36,912 nt of DNA from Acidobacteria bacterium 28-1 (GTDB lineage: Bacteria > Acidobacteriota > Blastocatellia > Pyrinomonadales > Pyrinomonadaceae), in the NCBI GenBank assembly GCA_002050365.1, contig MWYZ01000079.1, forward strand, positions 1 to 36,912. The letters are read 5' to 3'. The position numbers and the translations under genes were made by a program. The notes beneath the pieces were generated by a model, which was given only the letters and a program-made list of their open reading frames with translations, made no database searches and was not told where the DNA came from. Shown here in pieces: positions 17,291 to 24,607 of the stretch (the first letter of the stretch is position 1; every line of letters begins with the position of its first letter).

Positions 17291-17293
17291 CTT

Positions 17294-17371
17294 CAGATGC
17301 ACACAGTTAAATACTAATAAATCTAGAACTTTAAAGTTCGAAATTCACGCTAAAAAATCTGCGTGCATCTG
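17294..17371. repeat. Interrupted inverted repeat in the scpA-scpB gap
   Basis: CAGATGCACACAG (17294-17306) pairs with CTGCGTGCATCTG (17359-17371) with one mismatch in 13. A perfect 14-base palindrome, GAACTTTAAAGTTC (17326-17339), lies between them. The right arm continues as TGTTAATCTGTGGTTT, a phrase seen as a dispersed repeat in many bacterial genomes. It could fold as a long hairpin within the scpA-scpB transcript. Confidence 0.7.
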
Positions 17372-17396
17372 TGTTAATCTGTGGTTTCATTTTCCT

Positions 17397-17954
17397 ATGG
17401 ATGCAGAAATCGAAGAAAAACAATCGCGCAGCATCGGCGAAATAATCTCAATAGTCGAGGCTTTGATTTTCGTCGCCGGCGAACCTTTAACCGTCAAAAC
17501 TTTGGCGGAAGTTTTGACGGAAGATAAAGAAACGGTCGAAGCAGCAGTTGAAGAACTCGTGCAGGAATACGAGCAAAGAGAAAGCGGTTTGCAAATCAGA
17601 GCAATAGCAGGCGGCTGGCAAATCGGAACGCGCGCCGAATTTCACGAGGAAATCCGCCGTTTTTTGAAAACCCGTCCCTCTGCAAAATTATCTTTAGCCG
17701 CGCTCGAAACACTCGCCGTTATCGCCTATAAACAACCGGTAACAGTGCCGGAAATTCTGGAAATTCGCGGCGTACAATCAGCTTCGGCAATTAAAACGTT
17801 GCTTGATAAACGCTTGATTGTCGCCAAAGGCAGAAAGGAAACCGTCGGGCGACCGATGCAATACGGCACGTCGAAAGATTTTATGATTCAATTCGGCTTA
17901 AAAGATTTATCGGAATTGCCGTCAATTGAAGATTTTGAGGATTTAATTCAATAA
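17397..17954 (+). CDS. scpB: Segregation and condensation protein B
   Basis: A 185-residue ScpB with two winged-helix domains. The N-terminal EIISIVEALIFVAGEPLTVK and VEELVQEYEQRESGLQIRAI are characteristic. The C-terminal domain has SLAALETLAVIAYKQPVTVP, EILEIRGVQSASAIKTLL and a GRPMQYGTSKDFMIQFGL end. ScpB dimers bind ScpA in the SMC-ScpAB condensin. The last 12 bases overlap the 3' end of the convergent CYTH-like gene. The ATG lies just after the dispersed repeat with no strong Shine-Dalgarno, so expression may depend on transcription from scpA. Confidence 0.95.
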   Translation: MDAEIEEKQSRSIGEIISIVEALIFVAGEPLTVKTLAEVLTEDKETVEAAVEELVQEYEQRESGLQIRAIAGGWQIGTRAEFHEEIRRFLKTRPSAKLSLAALETLAVIAYKQPVTVPEILEIRGVQSASAIKTLLDKRLIVAKGRKETVGRPMQYGTSKDFMIQFGLKDLSELPSIEDFEDLIQ

Positions 17955-18512
17955 AGTGCGTTTCTTCTCTTTTTCAAACTCCTCTTGCACGTCCGAGAAG
18001 TTTTTCCCGATTAAATTCGCGCCGACGAAAAATTCGTTTCTCGTAACTTCCAAAAGTGCAAACGACGGAATTTCAAATGCCGTCAATTCCTCAACGCTTT
18101 TAAAATCGATTTTTGCTAAACACAATCCCCAAAGCTCGCCCAAAAATAAATCTATCTCTAATTGCTTGCCGCCAAAATCATAAAAATAGCGATTTTTACG
18201 GATTTCACCCGTTTCGACTCGTTCGTTTTTTTTGACTTCTCTGCCCTCGAAAAATTCAAAGGCGTGGTGTTCGGCTTCATTCAAATAAATTTCAGCGATT
18301 TGCCATCTCGACAAATCTTCAAGCGGAAATCGCTGCTGCAAAATCCAAGTCCATTGCTTTGTTTCAGGAACGCGCACGGAACGAAGCCGAAGCCGCGTGT
18401 TCTCAATATAATTGTCGAAAATCTGCAGATGTCGGCTGGCTCTGGTTAAAGGCACCGGTAAACTTTCGATTAAAAAAACACGGCGCGTTTCGATTTGCTT
18501 AGTTTTGTCCAT
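17943..18512 (-). CDS. CYTH-like triphosphate tunnel protein
   Basis: A 189-residue protein resembling the CYTH superfamily (adenylate cyclase CyaB/thiamine triphosphatase), whose beta tunnel binds triphosphates. Pattern elements are the N-terminal TRRVFLIESLPVP, the basic strand NTRLRLRSVRV, the RKNRYFYDFGGKQLEIDLFL segment and acidic EEFEKEKK at the end. LAKIDFKSVEELTAFEIPSF matches the usual LAEVEF-x-S-x-E-E-A-x-x-F-x-P block. The normal leading E-x-E-x-K/R signature is altered (IETRR), so catalytic activity is uncertain. It overlaps the 3' end of scpB by 12 bases in convergent orientation. Confidence 0.65.
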   Translation of the reverse strand: MDKTKQIETRRVFLIESLPVPLTRASRHLQIFDNYIENTRLRLRSVRVPETKQWTWILQQRFPLEDLSRWQIAEIYLNEAEHHAFEFFEGREVKKNERVETGEIRKNRYFYDFGGKQLEIDLFLGELWGLCLAKIDFKSVEELTAFEIPSFALLEVTRNEFFVGANLIGKNFSDVQEEFEKEKKRTLLN

Positions 18513-18573
18513 ATCGAGCGAATGATTTATACTCGTTTGTTTTAATATATTTCAATTTTTCGGAGAGAAACAA

Positions 18574-19104
18574 ATGCGATTTTTTATATTACTATTTTTG
18601 ACCGTTTTTTTAATCGGCTGCGGCACATCTGAAAATTCAAACACGGCGATTAATACAAAACCTTCTGCCGTAAATTCTGCAACAAGCAACGCAGAAAATC
18701 CGCTGAACACAACAAAAACGCCGGAAGCGGCAACCGCTAATAACGCGCCGACGCTTGCGCCCGTCGTACAGGCATATTACGCGGCTTTGAAGGCGAAAAA
18801 TGATGCCGCGCTCAAGAAAATATATTCACAGGAAACTTTGAAATCTTTAGAGGCGGATATGAAAGCCGAAAAAAAAACTTCCCTGTCGGCGTTTATAACC
18901 GAGATTGAACCGGTTCCCGACCAACCTTTTGAAGTGCGCAATGAGCAGATTCAAGGCGACACGGCGGTTGCGGAAATGCGCGGCGGAAGTTATCCGAACG
19001 GCATCAAGATAAAATTTGTGCGTGAAAACGGCGAATGGAAAATGACCAATGAAAGCCCGGAAATTCAAAGCGTCAAACAATCGGCTACAAATTCTGTAAA
19101 ATAA
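18574..19104 (+). CDS. Putative lipoprotein with NTF2-like domain
   Basis: A 176-residue exported protein. The N-terminus MRFFILLFLTVFLIGC has a lipobox (LIGC), predicting lipidation at Cys16. It is followed by a Ser/Asn/Thr/Ala-rich linker to about residue 65. The remainder (VVQAYYAALKAKNDAALKKI, then GDTAVAEMRGGSYPNGIKIK and NGEWKM) matches a DUF4878-like or NTF2-like fold in which a helix is followed by beta strands. A GGAGAG ribosome site lies nine bases before the ATG. Attached to a membrane, the domain probably faces the periplasm. Function is unknown. Confidence 0.8.
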   Translation: MRFFILLFLTVFLIGCGTSENSNTAINTKPSAVNSATSNAENPLNTTKTPEAATANNAPTLAPVVQAYYAALKAKNDAALKKIYSQETLKSLEADMKAEKKTSLSAFITEIEPVPDQPFEVRNEQIQGDTAVAEMRGGSYPNGIKIKFVRENGEWKMTNESPEIQSVKQSATNSVK

Positions 19105-19132
19105 GCACTACGACAAAAATAAACCTTGTCAA

Positions 19133-19188
19133 TAGCCCGACCGTCAGGGAGGGCTTCAACGCAAAGCCCGCGCTCACGCTTGGGCTAC
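19133..19188. repeat. REP pair (inverted REP hairpins), same family as the RAYT locus
   Basis: The left hairpin is TAGCCCGACCGTCAGGGAGG continuing to GCTT (19133-19156). The right one, in inverse orientation, is 19163-19188 and its reverse complement starts GTAGCCCAAGCGTGAGCGCG. Each has AGCCC/GGGCT stem ends, and the GTAG tetranucleotide stands before the right stem, which is the hallmark of REP elements. The left copy reads ATAG. Outer ends GTCAATAGCCC and GTCAGTAGCCC form a near-perfect 11-base inverted repeat. The same two REP types flank the RAYT gene at 31384-32004. Confidence 0.85.
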
Positions 19189-19223
19189 TGACATACGCAT
19201 TCAGTTCAATTAAACTCGAAAAA

Positions 19224-19251
19224 AGCCGGTCAAGAATAATCTCAACCGGCT
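19224..19251. terminator. Hairpin between convergent lipoprotein and dehydrogenase genes
   Basis: AGCCGGT (19224-19230) pairs with ACCGGCT (19245-19251) around a 14-base loop. The A-run on the left and ATTTT on the right would make it usable as a bidirectional terminator between the two convergent genes. Confidence 0.55.
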
Positions 19252-19280
19252 ATTTTCCGTGCTAATTCATTGTCGTATGC

Positions 19281-20507
19281 CTAAGCCGCAGTTTCTTTGG
19301 CTTCGATTGATTTATAAGCCGGCAGCGTAACGCGAGCCTGTTTTTCCTTTTTCAAACCCAACGCCCAATCCGCCTGCATAATCGTGTGAATATCGCGCGT
19401 CCCTTCATAAATGACGGCGGCTTTGCAGTTTCGCAAATAACGTTCGACCGGATAGTCATTGGTGTAACCGTTTGCGCCGTGAACTTCGATTGCCATTGAC
19501 GCGGCTTTTTCCGAACGAATTGTTGCTTGCCATTTTGCAAGGCTCGCCGCCTTCGCCGACGGTTTCCCTTCGTTTTTCAGATAACCGCATTTGAGCCACA
19601 ACAAATGGGACATTTGATAATCAGCTTCCATCTCGGCAATTTTTTGTTTAACGAGTTGATGTTCGCCGATTTTCACGCCCGCCGTTTCGCGCACATTCGC
19701 GTATGCAACCGACGCATCACGCGCGGCGCGAATCACGCCCGTCGCGCCCGACGCAACCGTATAACGTCCATTTTCAAGCGAAAACATCGCAATCTTAAAA
19801 CCTTCGCCTTCTTGTCCGAGCATATTTGCTTGGGACACGCGCACGTCCTGCAATGTAAAATAACCGGTATTTCCCGCTTTTATTCCGAGTTTTCCGTGCA
19901 GCGTCCCGGAAGAAAAACCTTCCATCGTGCGCTCGATGATAAAACAACTCATTCCCGAATGATCGCGGTTTTTGCGTTTTTCTTCATCAGTCCAACAAAA
20001 GAATAGAAAATGATCGGCAACATCGCCCAAAGAAATCCACATCTTTTCGCCGTTCAAAATCCATCCGTCGCCGTCGCGTCCGGCAACGGAGCGCATTCCG
20101 ATAACGTCTGAACCGGCGTTCGGTTCAGTCAAACCGAACGTGGCGAGTTTTTCGCCTTTCGCCTGCGGCACGAGATATTTTTGTTTCTGCTCTTCGGTTC
20201 CCCAACTGAAAACCGACAGCGAATTTAACCCAACGTGAACACTCATTGCCACACGCAAAAATGTGTCGCACGCTTCGAGTTCTTCGCAGACGATTCCGAG
20301 CGAAATATAATCAAAACCCGCGCCGCCGTATTGTTCGGGAATGCAAACGCCGAGCAGTCCGAGTTCCGCCATTTTGTCAAAAACCGAGCGTTCAAAATGC
20401 GCCTTTTCGTCCCATTCTTTAATGTGCGGCGCGACTTCGCCCTGCACAAATTCTCTGACGGTTTGCTGCAATGCACGGTGTTCTTCGGTCAATTCAAAAT
20501 CAATCAC
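19281..20507 (-). CDS. Acyl-CoA dehydrogenase
   Basis: A 408-residue flavoenzyme of the acyl-CoA dehydrogenase family, which desaturates acyl-CoA at C2-C3 with FAD and passes electrons to ETF. The sequence ATFGLTEPNAGSDVIGMRS (122-140) is the first family signature, and the catalytic Glu368 is in AAVIYEGTRDIHTIM. LLGVCIPEQYGGAG (51-64) and EVHGANGYTNDYPVERYLRN (341-360) match as well. The YEGT Glu position is typical of short-chain, branched-chain and glutaryl-type enzymes. The chain length is not decided by sequence reading. The stop lies near a hairpin at 19224-19251, and its start is downstream of the 20588-20625 hairpin. Confidence 0.95.
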   Translation of the reverse strand: MIDFELTEEHRALQQTVREFVQGEVAPHIKEWDEKAHFERSVFDKMAELGLLGVCIPEQYGGAGFDYISLGIVCEELEACDTFLRVAMSVHVGLNSLSVFSWGTEEQKQKYLVPQAKGEKLATFGLTEPNAGSDVIGMRSVAGRDGDGWILNGEKMWISLGDVADHFLFFCWTDEEKRKNRDHSGMSCFIIERTMEGFSSGTLHGKLGIKAGNTGYFTLQDVRVSQANMLGQEGEGFKIAMFSLENGRYTVASGATGVIRAARDASVAYANVRETAGVKIGEHQLVKQKIAEMEADYQMSHLLWLKCGYLKNEGKPSAKAASLAKWQATIRSEKAASMAIEVHGANGYTNDYPVERYLRNCKAAVIYEGTRDIHTIMQADWALGLKKEKQARVTLPAYKSIEAKETAA

Positions 20508-20587
20508 TTTTCATTTCCTCTTAAAATTGTGTTTTCAAACTTTGAAAATTGTATCATTGCCCAAATTGTTTCGCTAATTTACAAACA

Positions 20588-20625
20588 AAAAGCGCAGAAG
20601 AAACGACTTTAGCTTCTGCGCTTTT
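20588..20625. terminator. Strong bidirectional terminator-like hairpin
   Basis: AAAAGCGCAGAAG (20588-20600) pairs perfectly over 13 bases with CTTCTGCGCTTTT (20613-20625) around a 12-base loop. A-rich and T-rich ends flank it. It lies upstream of the acyl-CoA dehydrogenase start and downstream, on the minus strand, of the hydrolase and the FG-GAP remnant at 20651-20728. A terminator for the minus-strand hydrolase unit is the simplest reading. Confidence 0.75.
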
Positions 20626-20650
20626 ATAATTCAAAGTGCCGTTGTGAGAT

Positions 20651-20728
20651 TTAAGGAACATAAGTATCGGCAATCAGCTTGTCGCCGCTTGTGCCGAATT
20701 GCGCGCCGGAAAACTGTTCGTTACCGTT
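20651..20728 (-). pseudogene. FG-GAP/VCBS protein C-terminal scrap
   Basis: On the minus strand an open segment reads NGNEQFSGAQFGTSGDKLIA then DTYVP and a TAA at 20651-20653. The FGTSGDKLI-type ending matches the C-terminal ends of FG-GAP/VCBS proteins, such as the KFGAPGDEPLASYAI end of the intact gene at 24608-25765. Upstream of this the frame is closed by a TAA within a few codons, and no start codon or signal peptide belongs to it. It is a remnant of a lost paralogue. Two more such scraps are at 24155-24238 and 24290-24546. Confidence 0.7.
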
Positions 20729-20822
20729 AAGCAAATTTTAGAAAACCGCAGGCGCGGCGATTCCAAGCAGCCTGTGCGCAAACATAATTCAATCGGATAG
20801 CTGATTGTTGCGGCCCTTCATT

Positions 20823-21832
20823 TCAATTGCTTAAAAACCTTCTCAGAATTTCCATTGTCCTAGCGGTTTCTTCTACGAAAGGAAAATGACCGCTTTTCTC
20901 AAACATAACGAATTGCGCCTGCGGAGCGTATCGCTTGAACTCTAAAGCGTATTTTGGCATTGACACTCTATCGAAACGACCGGCGATAATCAGCGTCGGC
21001 ATCTTCAGATTCTTCAACTGCGTTCTAAAATCGAGCTTGGCAATATCACCGCCGATCAGAAAATCAGCATCAGCGCCCGCTATCGTATAATACACATCAT
21101 TGTTTTGTTCGCTGGTCGCCTTGTCCGCGCTTGAGGTTTCATAAAAATCAATCGTCACTTTGTTCGCGTTTGAGGCGTCATAAAAATAAAGCAATCCAAA
21201 CGGTACTTGATACGCTGCCTGATGCTCTTTAGTACCGGATTGAAATCCTTGCATACGAAGTTGTTGAACCTTCTCCCACACTTCCGGGAACTGATTTCTG
21301 ATTTCATTATTGGAATTATCATCATTGCTCTGCCACATTTCGCCGCTGTAAAGAGTGTCGGCTAAGATTAACTTTTTAATTGAATCGGGATATTTCAAAG
21401 CATAAGCCTGAGCAACCATCCCGCCGTAAGAGTGACCCAGTAGGTTTATCTTGTCCAGCTTTAGCGCCTTTCGTAAACCTTCAACATCTTCGACATCGCG
21501 GTCAAATGTGTAATCCTTCAAAGACTTAGCGCGGTCGGATTTACCGCGACCGAACGAGTCAAAGTAAATCACGCGATACGAGTTGGCTAAGTTCGTAAAA
21601 AACGGATGAAAGTATCTGTGAGAACTGCCCGGACCGCCCGCAATCAGAAGTAAAGGTTCGCCCTTGCCTTCGCTTTCGTACCATAACTTTGCGCCGTTGA
21701 CGACGACGAAATTCCCCGGAGGATGTTTTAGTTCAACCGGAACGGTTTGCGCATGCTCGGAGACAGTAAGAATTATCAGGCATTTAAAAATGACAGGTAT
21801 GATAAAAGTTTAAGTGATAATTGTTTTTTCAT
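20823..21832 (-). pseudogene. Secreted alpha/beta hydrolase, frameshifted in the signal peptide
   Basis: ATG 21832 has a good AAGGAATTGAAA ribosome site and begins MKKQLSLKLL, but that frame stops after 18 codons. One added T in the T4 run (plus-strand AAAA at 21804-21807) would continue as FIIPVIFKCLIILTVSEHAQ then TVPVELKHPPGNFVVVNGAK, a natural signal peptide and mature start. The body has IAGGPGSSHRYFHPF (oxyanion region), the nucleophile elbow LLGHSYGGM, GRFDRVSM for the acid, and KSGHFPFVEE for the His, as in proline iminopeptidases. The remaining long frame begins at an internal ATG at 21572 and lacks the first domain strands. It follows the DUF4440 gene by 10 bases. It may be a real lesion or a read error. 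Confidence 0.8.
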
Positions 21833-21842
21833 TTTCAATTCC

Positions 21843-22307
21843 TTATTGAGCTTGAGTCGCTGGAGTCTCCTGGTGAAAAGCCGCCAGCCATTTTCCGCCG
21901 CGTTTGACAAACACTGTGGACGCCCAGACTGTCGGCGGTTCTGCCTTCCCGTCACAGGTAGCATCCTGCGTCCCCCTGTAGGTAAAAACGGCTGTGTTCT
22001 TATCAAGCATTACCAGCTTGAAACTATCCAGTGAATAGCTTTTAACTTCGCAGGTAGAGGTGGAGATGGCTTTGACTGTTTGCGATTTATTAAATATACC
22101 TTGCGACCCGACTCCAACAACATCTTCTGAAAGCAATGATTGGTAGAAACTACCGTCCCTATTCTTCCACGCTTCCCATGCTTGTTTTTCGAGAGCGATA
22201 AGCTGTGCCTCAACCGAATTGTTATTGTTCTTCAGCGTTTTCATTTGACCTAAAGCCACGGATGATACTGCAATTGTTACCGCCATAACTATAAGCATTC
22301 TTTTCAT
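21843..22307 (-). CDS. Exported DUF4440/SnoaL-like protein
   Basis: The preferred ATG at 22307 gives about 154 residues beginning MKRMLIVMAVTIAVSSVALG, a cleavable signal peptide, with AAGGAGATAAAACA directly upstream. A longer frame from 22346 would add residues in front of the signal peptide and is less likely. The mature part has VEAQLIALEKQAWEAWKNRD, then a LLSEDVVGVGSQG strand and a conserved end VFVKRGGKWLAAFHQ, which matches the DUF4440 type of NTF2-like domain. Function is unknown. A paralogue lies just upstream at 22487-22951, and the hydrolase follows in the same direction. Confidence 0.85.
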   Translation of the reverse strand: MKRMLIVMAVTIAVSSVALGQMKTLKNNNNSVEAQLIALEKQAWEAWKNRDGSFYQSLLSEDVVGVGSQGIFNKSQTVKAISTSTCEVKSYSLDSFKLVMLDKNTAVFTYRGTQDATCDGKAEPPTVWASTVFVKRGGKWLAAFHQETPATQAQ

Positions 22308-22486
22308 TGTTTTATCTCCTTTTGTATGATTGGTAACGCTAATCATTTCTATTTTTAATTTAATGACCCGTCAATATATCGTTATCACGGATACAAATCT
22401 CCGCCTACAACTCCCGTTACAACGAATGTCGCTGCCGGGAATTGTTTATGTTTAACTCGCAACGCTTATAGCCGCTACTGCGCCGG

Positions 22487-22962
22487 TTATTGCGGCGTAA
22501 TGCGTGAGAAATGCGAAGCGACTGCCTGCCACTTGCCGTTTCGTTTTAAAAACACATCGGTAACTCGGTATTGACCACTAATATCCTTACCTTTGTATTG
22601 ACCTTTTGTCGTTATGCGCCCGGTTACCACCGCCGTATCATCAAAGACGCGAACTTTCATCTCGTCGACATTAATTGATTCTGCAGTTAGGTTACCCGAG
22701 GTTATGTCGGCAATGTCCTGTTTCTTGGTTACAAGGCTGCCGTCGGTGTCGGTAAAAATGTAATCGTCAGCCTCAATGCGGTCGAGCGCCGACGCGTCAC
22801 GATTGACAGTGGCTTTCGCCCAATCACGCTCCATCTGCATCAATTCCTGTTCGACGCTTTTACTTTGCTGATTTGCCGTAGAACTGCGAGTAATCTTTTT
22901 GTTTGTTGCTTGACCGAGAGTAATGGATGACATTGCAATTGCTATCATCATAATTATAAATA
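22487..22962 (-). pseudogene. Exported DUF4440 gene, cut from its start codon by the IS630 element
   Basis: The remaining body runs from the IS boundary to the stop at 22487, with an internal ATG at 22951 (MMIAIAMSSITLGQATNKKI). VEQELMQMERDWAKATVNRD, EADDYIFTDTDGSLV and VFLKRNGKWQAVASHFSRI place it in the DUF4440/NTF2-like group, paralogous to 21843-22307. Removing bases 22963-24072 joins the far-side ATGAAGAGAATA (24082-24071) to TTTATAATT and restores MKRIFIIMMIAIAMSSITLG, a complete signal peptide. The native start and ribosome site are thus now about 1.1 kb away. Restart at the internal ATG would give a shorter, weakly charged signal peptide. Confidence 0.85.
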
Positions 22963-22987
22963 AGTAAGTGGACAGAATAATTTTATA
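22963..22987 (+). repeat. IS630 left terminal inverted repeat
   Basis: Begins AGTAAGTGGACAGAATAA and ends TTTTATA. It matches the right repeat in reverse complement with three mismatches. Confidence 0.92.
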
Positions 22988-23016
22988 GATATTTGAAAAT
23001 TTTGTATGCTAGTTCA

Positions 23017-24050
23017 ATGAAAAAGAAATTTATTGAATTAACCGAAGCCGAAAAGATAACTTTACAAGAAGGTGAGAAAAACGGCAAAGCGCGAGCCTTT
23101 CGAGAAAGATGTCATTGTCTGCGGCTGAGCGCGGAGGGTTATCGAGTTAAAGAATTGGCGGGTATTTTTCGAGTCTGCGAGATTTCGATTTACACTTGGT
23201 TCAAGCGTTGGGAAGTCGGCGGAATGGTTGGTTTAAGAGATAAAACGGGGCGTGGCAGAAAAGCGATTTTGCAAGCTGAAGATTTAGCTGTCGTCAAAGA
23301 AAAAGTGCAAGCCAATGCCCAGCGGTTGAAAGTCGCTCGCTCGATCTTGAAAGAAGAATTGGGACGAGAGTTTTCAACGAAGACCTTGAAGCGTTTTTTA
23401 AAAAGTTTAATTGCCGATACAAGCGGTGGCGGAAATGTTTGAAAGGCAAGCAATGTCCGATTGAGCAGGCAAGTAAAAAGGAGGCTTTAGCGGAGTTACA
23501 AGCCTTAGAAGAGGTTGGTTTAATTGAGTTATTTTATGGCGATGAAAGCGGATTTTGGCAGAATCCGGTGATTGCGAGGGCGTGGCAATTTGCGGGCGAG
23601 GAAATTCGTCTATTACCTGAGAAAGGCAAGCGATTATCGGTTTTTGGTCTGTTAAATAGAAAGTGCGAAGGACAGTTTTGGAGTAGTGAGAAGACCATCA
23701 AGACCGAGTTTGTGATTGAATGTTTGGAAGAATGGATTAAAACGAAATCAAACAAACCTCGAGTTTTAGTGTTGGATAATGCACGAATTCATCGTTCAAA
23801 AAAGATGCAGGAGAAGTTGGCGGAATGGGAAGAAAAAGGCTTTTACATCTTCAATCTGCCGACCTATTCGCCGCATTTGAACATTATCGAAATTTTGTGG
23901 CGGAAGATGAAATATGAATGGCTCAAGCCAGAAGATTATGCTTTATTTGAAATACTAAGGGAAGCAATCAAAGAAATCTTGAGCCAGTTAGGAGCAGAAT
24001 ACAAAATTAATTTTCAGGCAAAATTAATTTTCAGGACAGAATATGTATAA
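23017..24050 (+). CDS. IS630 transposase, made by -1 frameshift from two overlapping frames
   Basis: Frame A (ATG 23017 to 23442) encodes the helix-turn-helix DNA-binding part: EAEKITLQEGEKNGKARAFR, a VKELAGIFRV block and STKTLKRFLK. Frame B (to 24050) encodes the DDE domain, with YGDESGFW (first Asp), VLVLDNARIHRSK (second Asp) and YSPHLNIIEILWRKMKYEWL (final Glu). At 23397-23403 the in-frame heptamer T TTA AAA is a canonical X-XXY-YYZ slippery site. A -1 shift there gives KRFLKKFNCRYKRWRKC, the expected continuous family sequence, and a fused protein of about 344 residues. Frame B has no good start of its own. The unshifted product would be an N-terminal inhibitor-like fragment. Confidence 0.93.
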
Positions 24051-24070
24051 AATAATTCCGTCCACCTACT
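24046..24070 (-). repeat. IS630 right terminal inverted repeat
   Basis: Read on the minus strand it begins AGTAGGTGGACGGAATTA and ends TTTTATA. The transposase stop codon TAA lies at 24048-24050, inside the repeat. Confidence 0.92.
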
Positions 24071-24095
24071 TATTCTCTTCATTGTTTAATCTCCT
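24071..24095 (-). promoter_or_regulatory. Orphaned ribosome site and first codons of the disrupted DUF4440 gene
   Basis: On the minus strand AGGAG (24095-24091) is followed by ATTAAACA and ATG at 24082, then AAG AGA ATA. This is nearly the same leader as the intact paralogue at 22307 (AAGGAGATAAAACA). The frame runs into the IS at the TA of 24071-24072. Confidence 0.85.
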
Positions 24096-24154
24096 ATTGT
24101 GTAGCTGATAAGCCGACGCGCTTAGACTTCAAAGGCTTTCGCTCGATTGATAGA

Positions 24155-24238
24155 TTAAGGCGCAAGGACATTAGGAATTGGTTTATCGCCAAAAGTTCCG
24201 AATGTCCTTGCCAGTAAAATTTGCCCCGCTTCGTTGCA
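24155..24238 (-). pseudogene. FG-GAP/VCBS C-terminal scrap
   Basis: The minus strand reads LCNEAGQILLARTFGTFGDK then PIPNVLAP and TAA at 24155-24157. The FGTFGDKPIPN motif is the usual end of acidobacterial FG-GAP/VCBS proteins. Nothing upstream continues the frame into a full domain. It is a separate scrap from the one at 24290-24546, since each has its own C-terminal end. Confidence 0.7.
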
Positions 24239-24289
24239 GAGCAAAATTTTATCGAAAAATTTATAGTTGCGACTTAGACGTTAAAAACA

Positions 24290-24546
24290 CTAAATTTTTA
24301 AGTAAATGCCAAAAGCTTTCAACGGAGTATCGCCGGGGTCACCAAATTTTTGACCGTCAACCACGGTATTGTTGCTTGAACTTCTCAGATAATAGAACGT
24401 CTGATTGCTCCGTCGGTAGACGGCAATATCGTGTCTGCCGTCGCCGTCATAATCGCCTTCTGCTCCGACTAAATCACCCAATTGTCCCAAGGCACGGCGC
24501 GGTCAAGAGTGATTCCGCCGATTCCGATGACCGAGTTACATTTCAT
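24290..24546 (-). pseudogene. FG-GAP/VCBS fragment with a frameshift
   Basis: The segment from 24546 reads IGIGGITLDRAVPW, equivalent to GTGGITLNRAVRW of the intact paralogue at 24608-25765. After a one-base shift in a G run near 24484 it continues GQLGDLVGAEGDYDGDGRHD then IAVYRRSNQTFYYLRSSSNN and ends FGDPGDTPLKAFGIYLKI. Restoring one G joins PW to GQLGD as in the family. The DxDGDG calcium-like loop is intact. Sequence from between the two matched regions of the intact protein is missing, so it is also internally deleted. It is a degenerate paralogue lying 62 bases downstream of the intact copy on the same strand. Confidence 0.75.
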
Positions 24547-24607
24547 AATCGGAGTTTGCCGTTAATTTTAATTACTCGCTCGTTTTTAAGTTATTTACAC
24601 TTAAAAC

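Larger units (their letters stand above)
22963..24070 (+). mobile_element. IS630-family insertion sequence, complete
   Basis: A 1108-base element lying between two TA dinucleotides (22961-22962 and 24071-24072), the TA target duplication characteristic of IS630/Tc1-mariner elements. The ends carry 25-base inverted repeats (22963-22987 and 24046-24070) that match at 22 of 25 positions and begin AGTAAGTGGACAG and AGTAGGTGGACGG. The only gene is the transposase at 23017-24050, whose last codons lie inside the right repeat. Deleting the element with one TA restores a DUF4440 reading frame, which confirms the boundaries. Confidence 0.95.

Noticed and set aside
23439..24050. Frame B of the IS630 element as a separate gene
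   Set aside because: Its only start is a TTG inside conserved transposase sequence (KCLKGKQ), and the in-frame slippery site explains how the two halves join.
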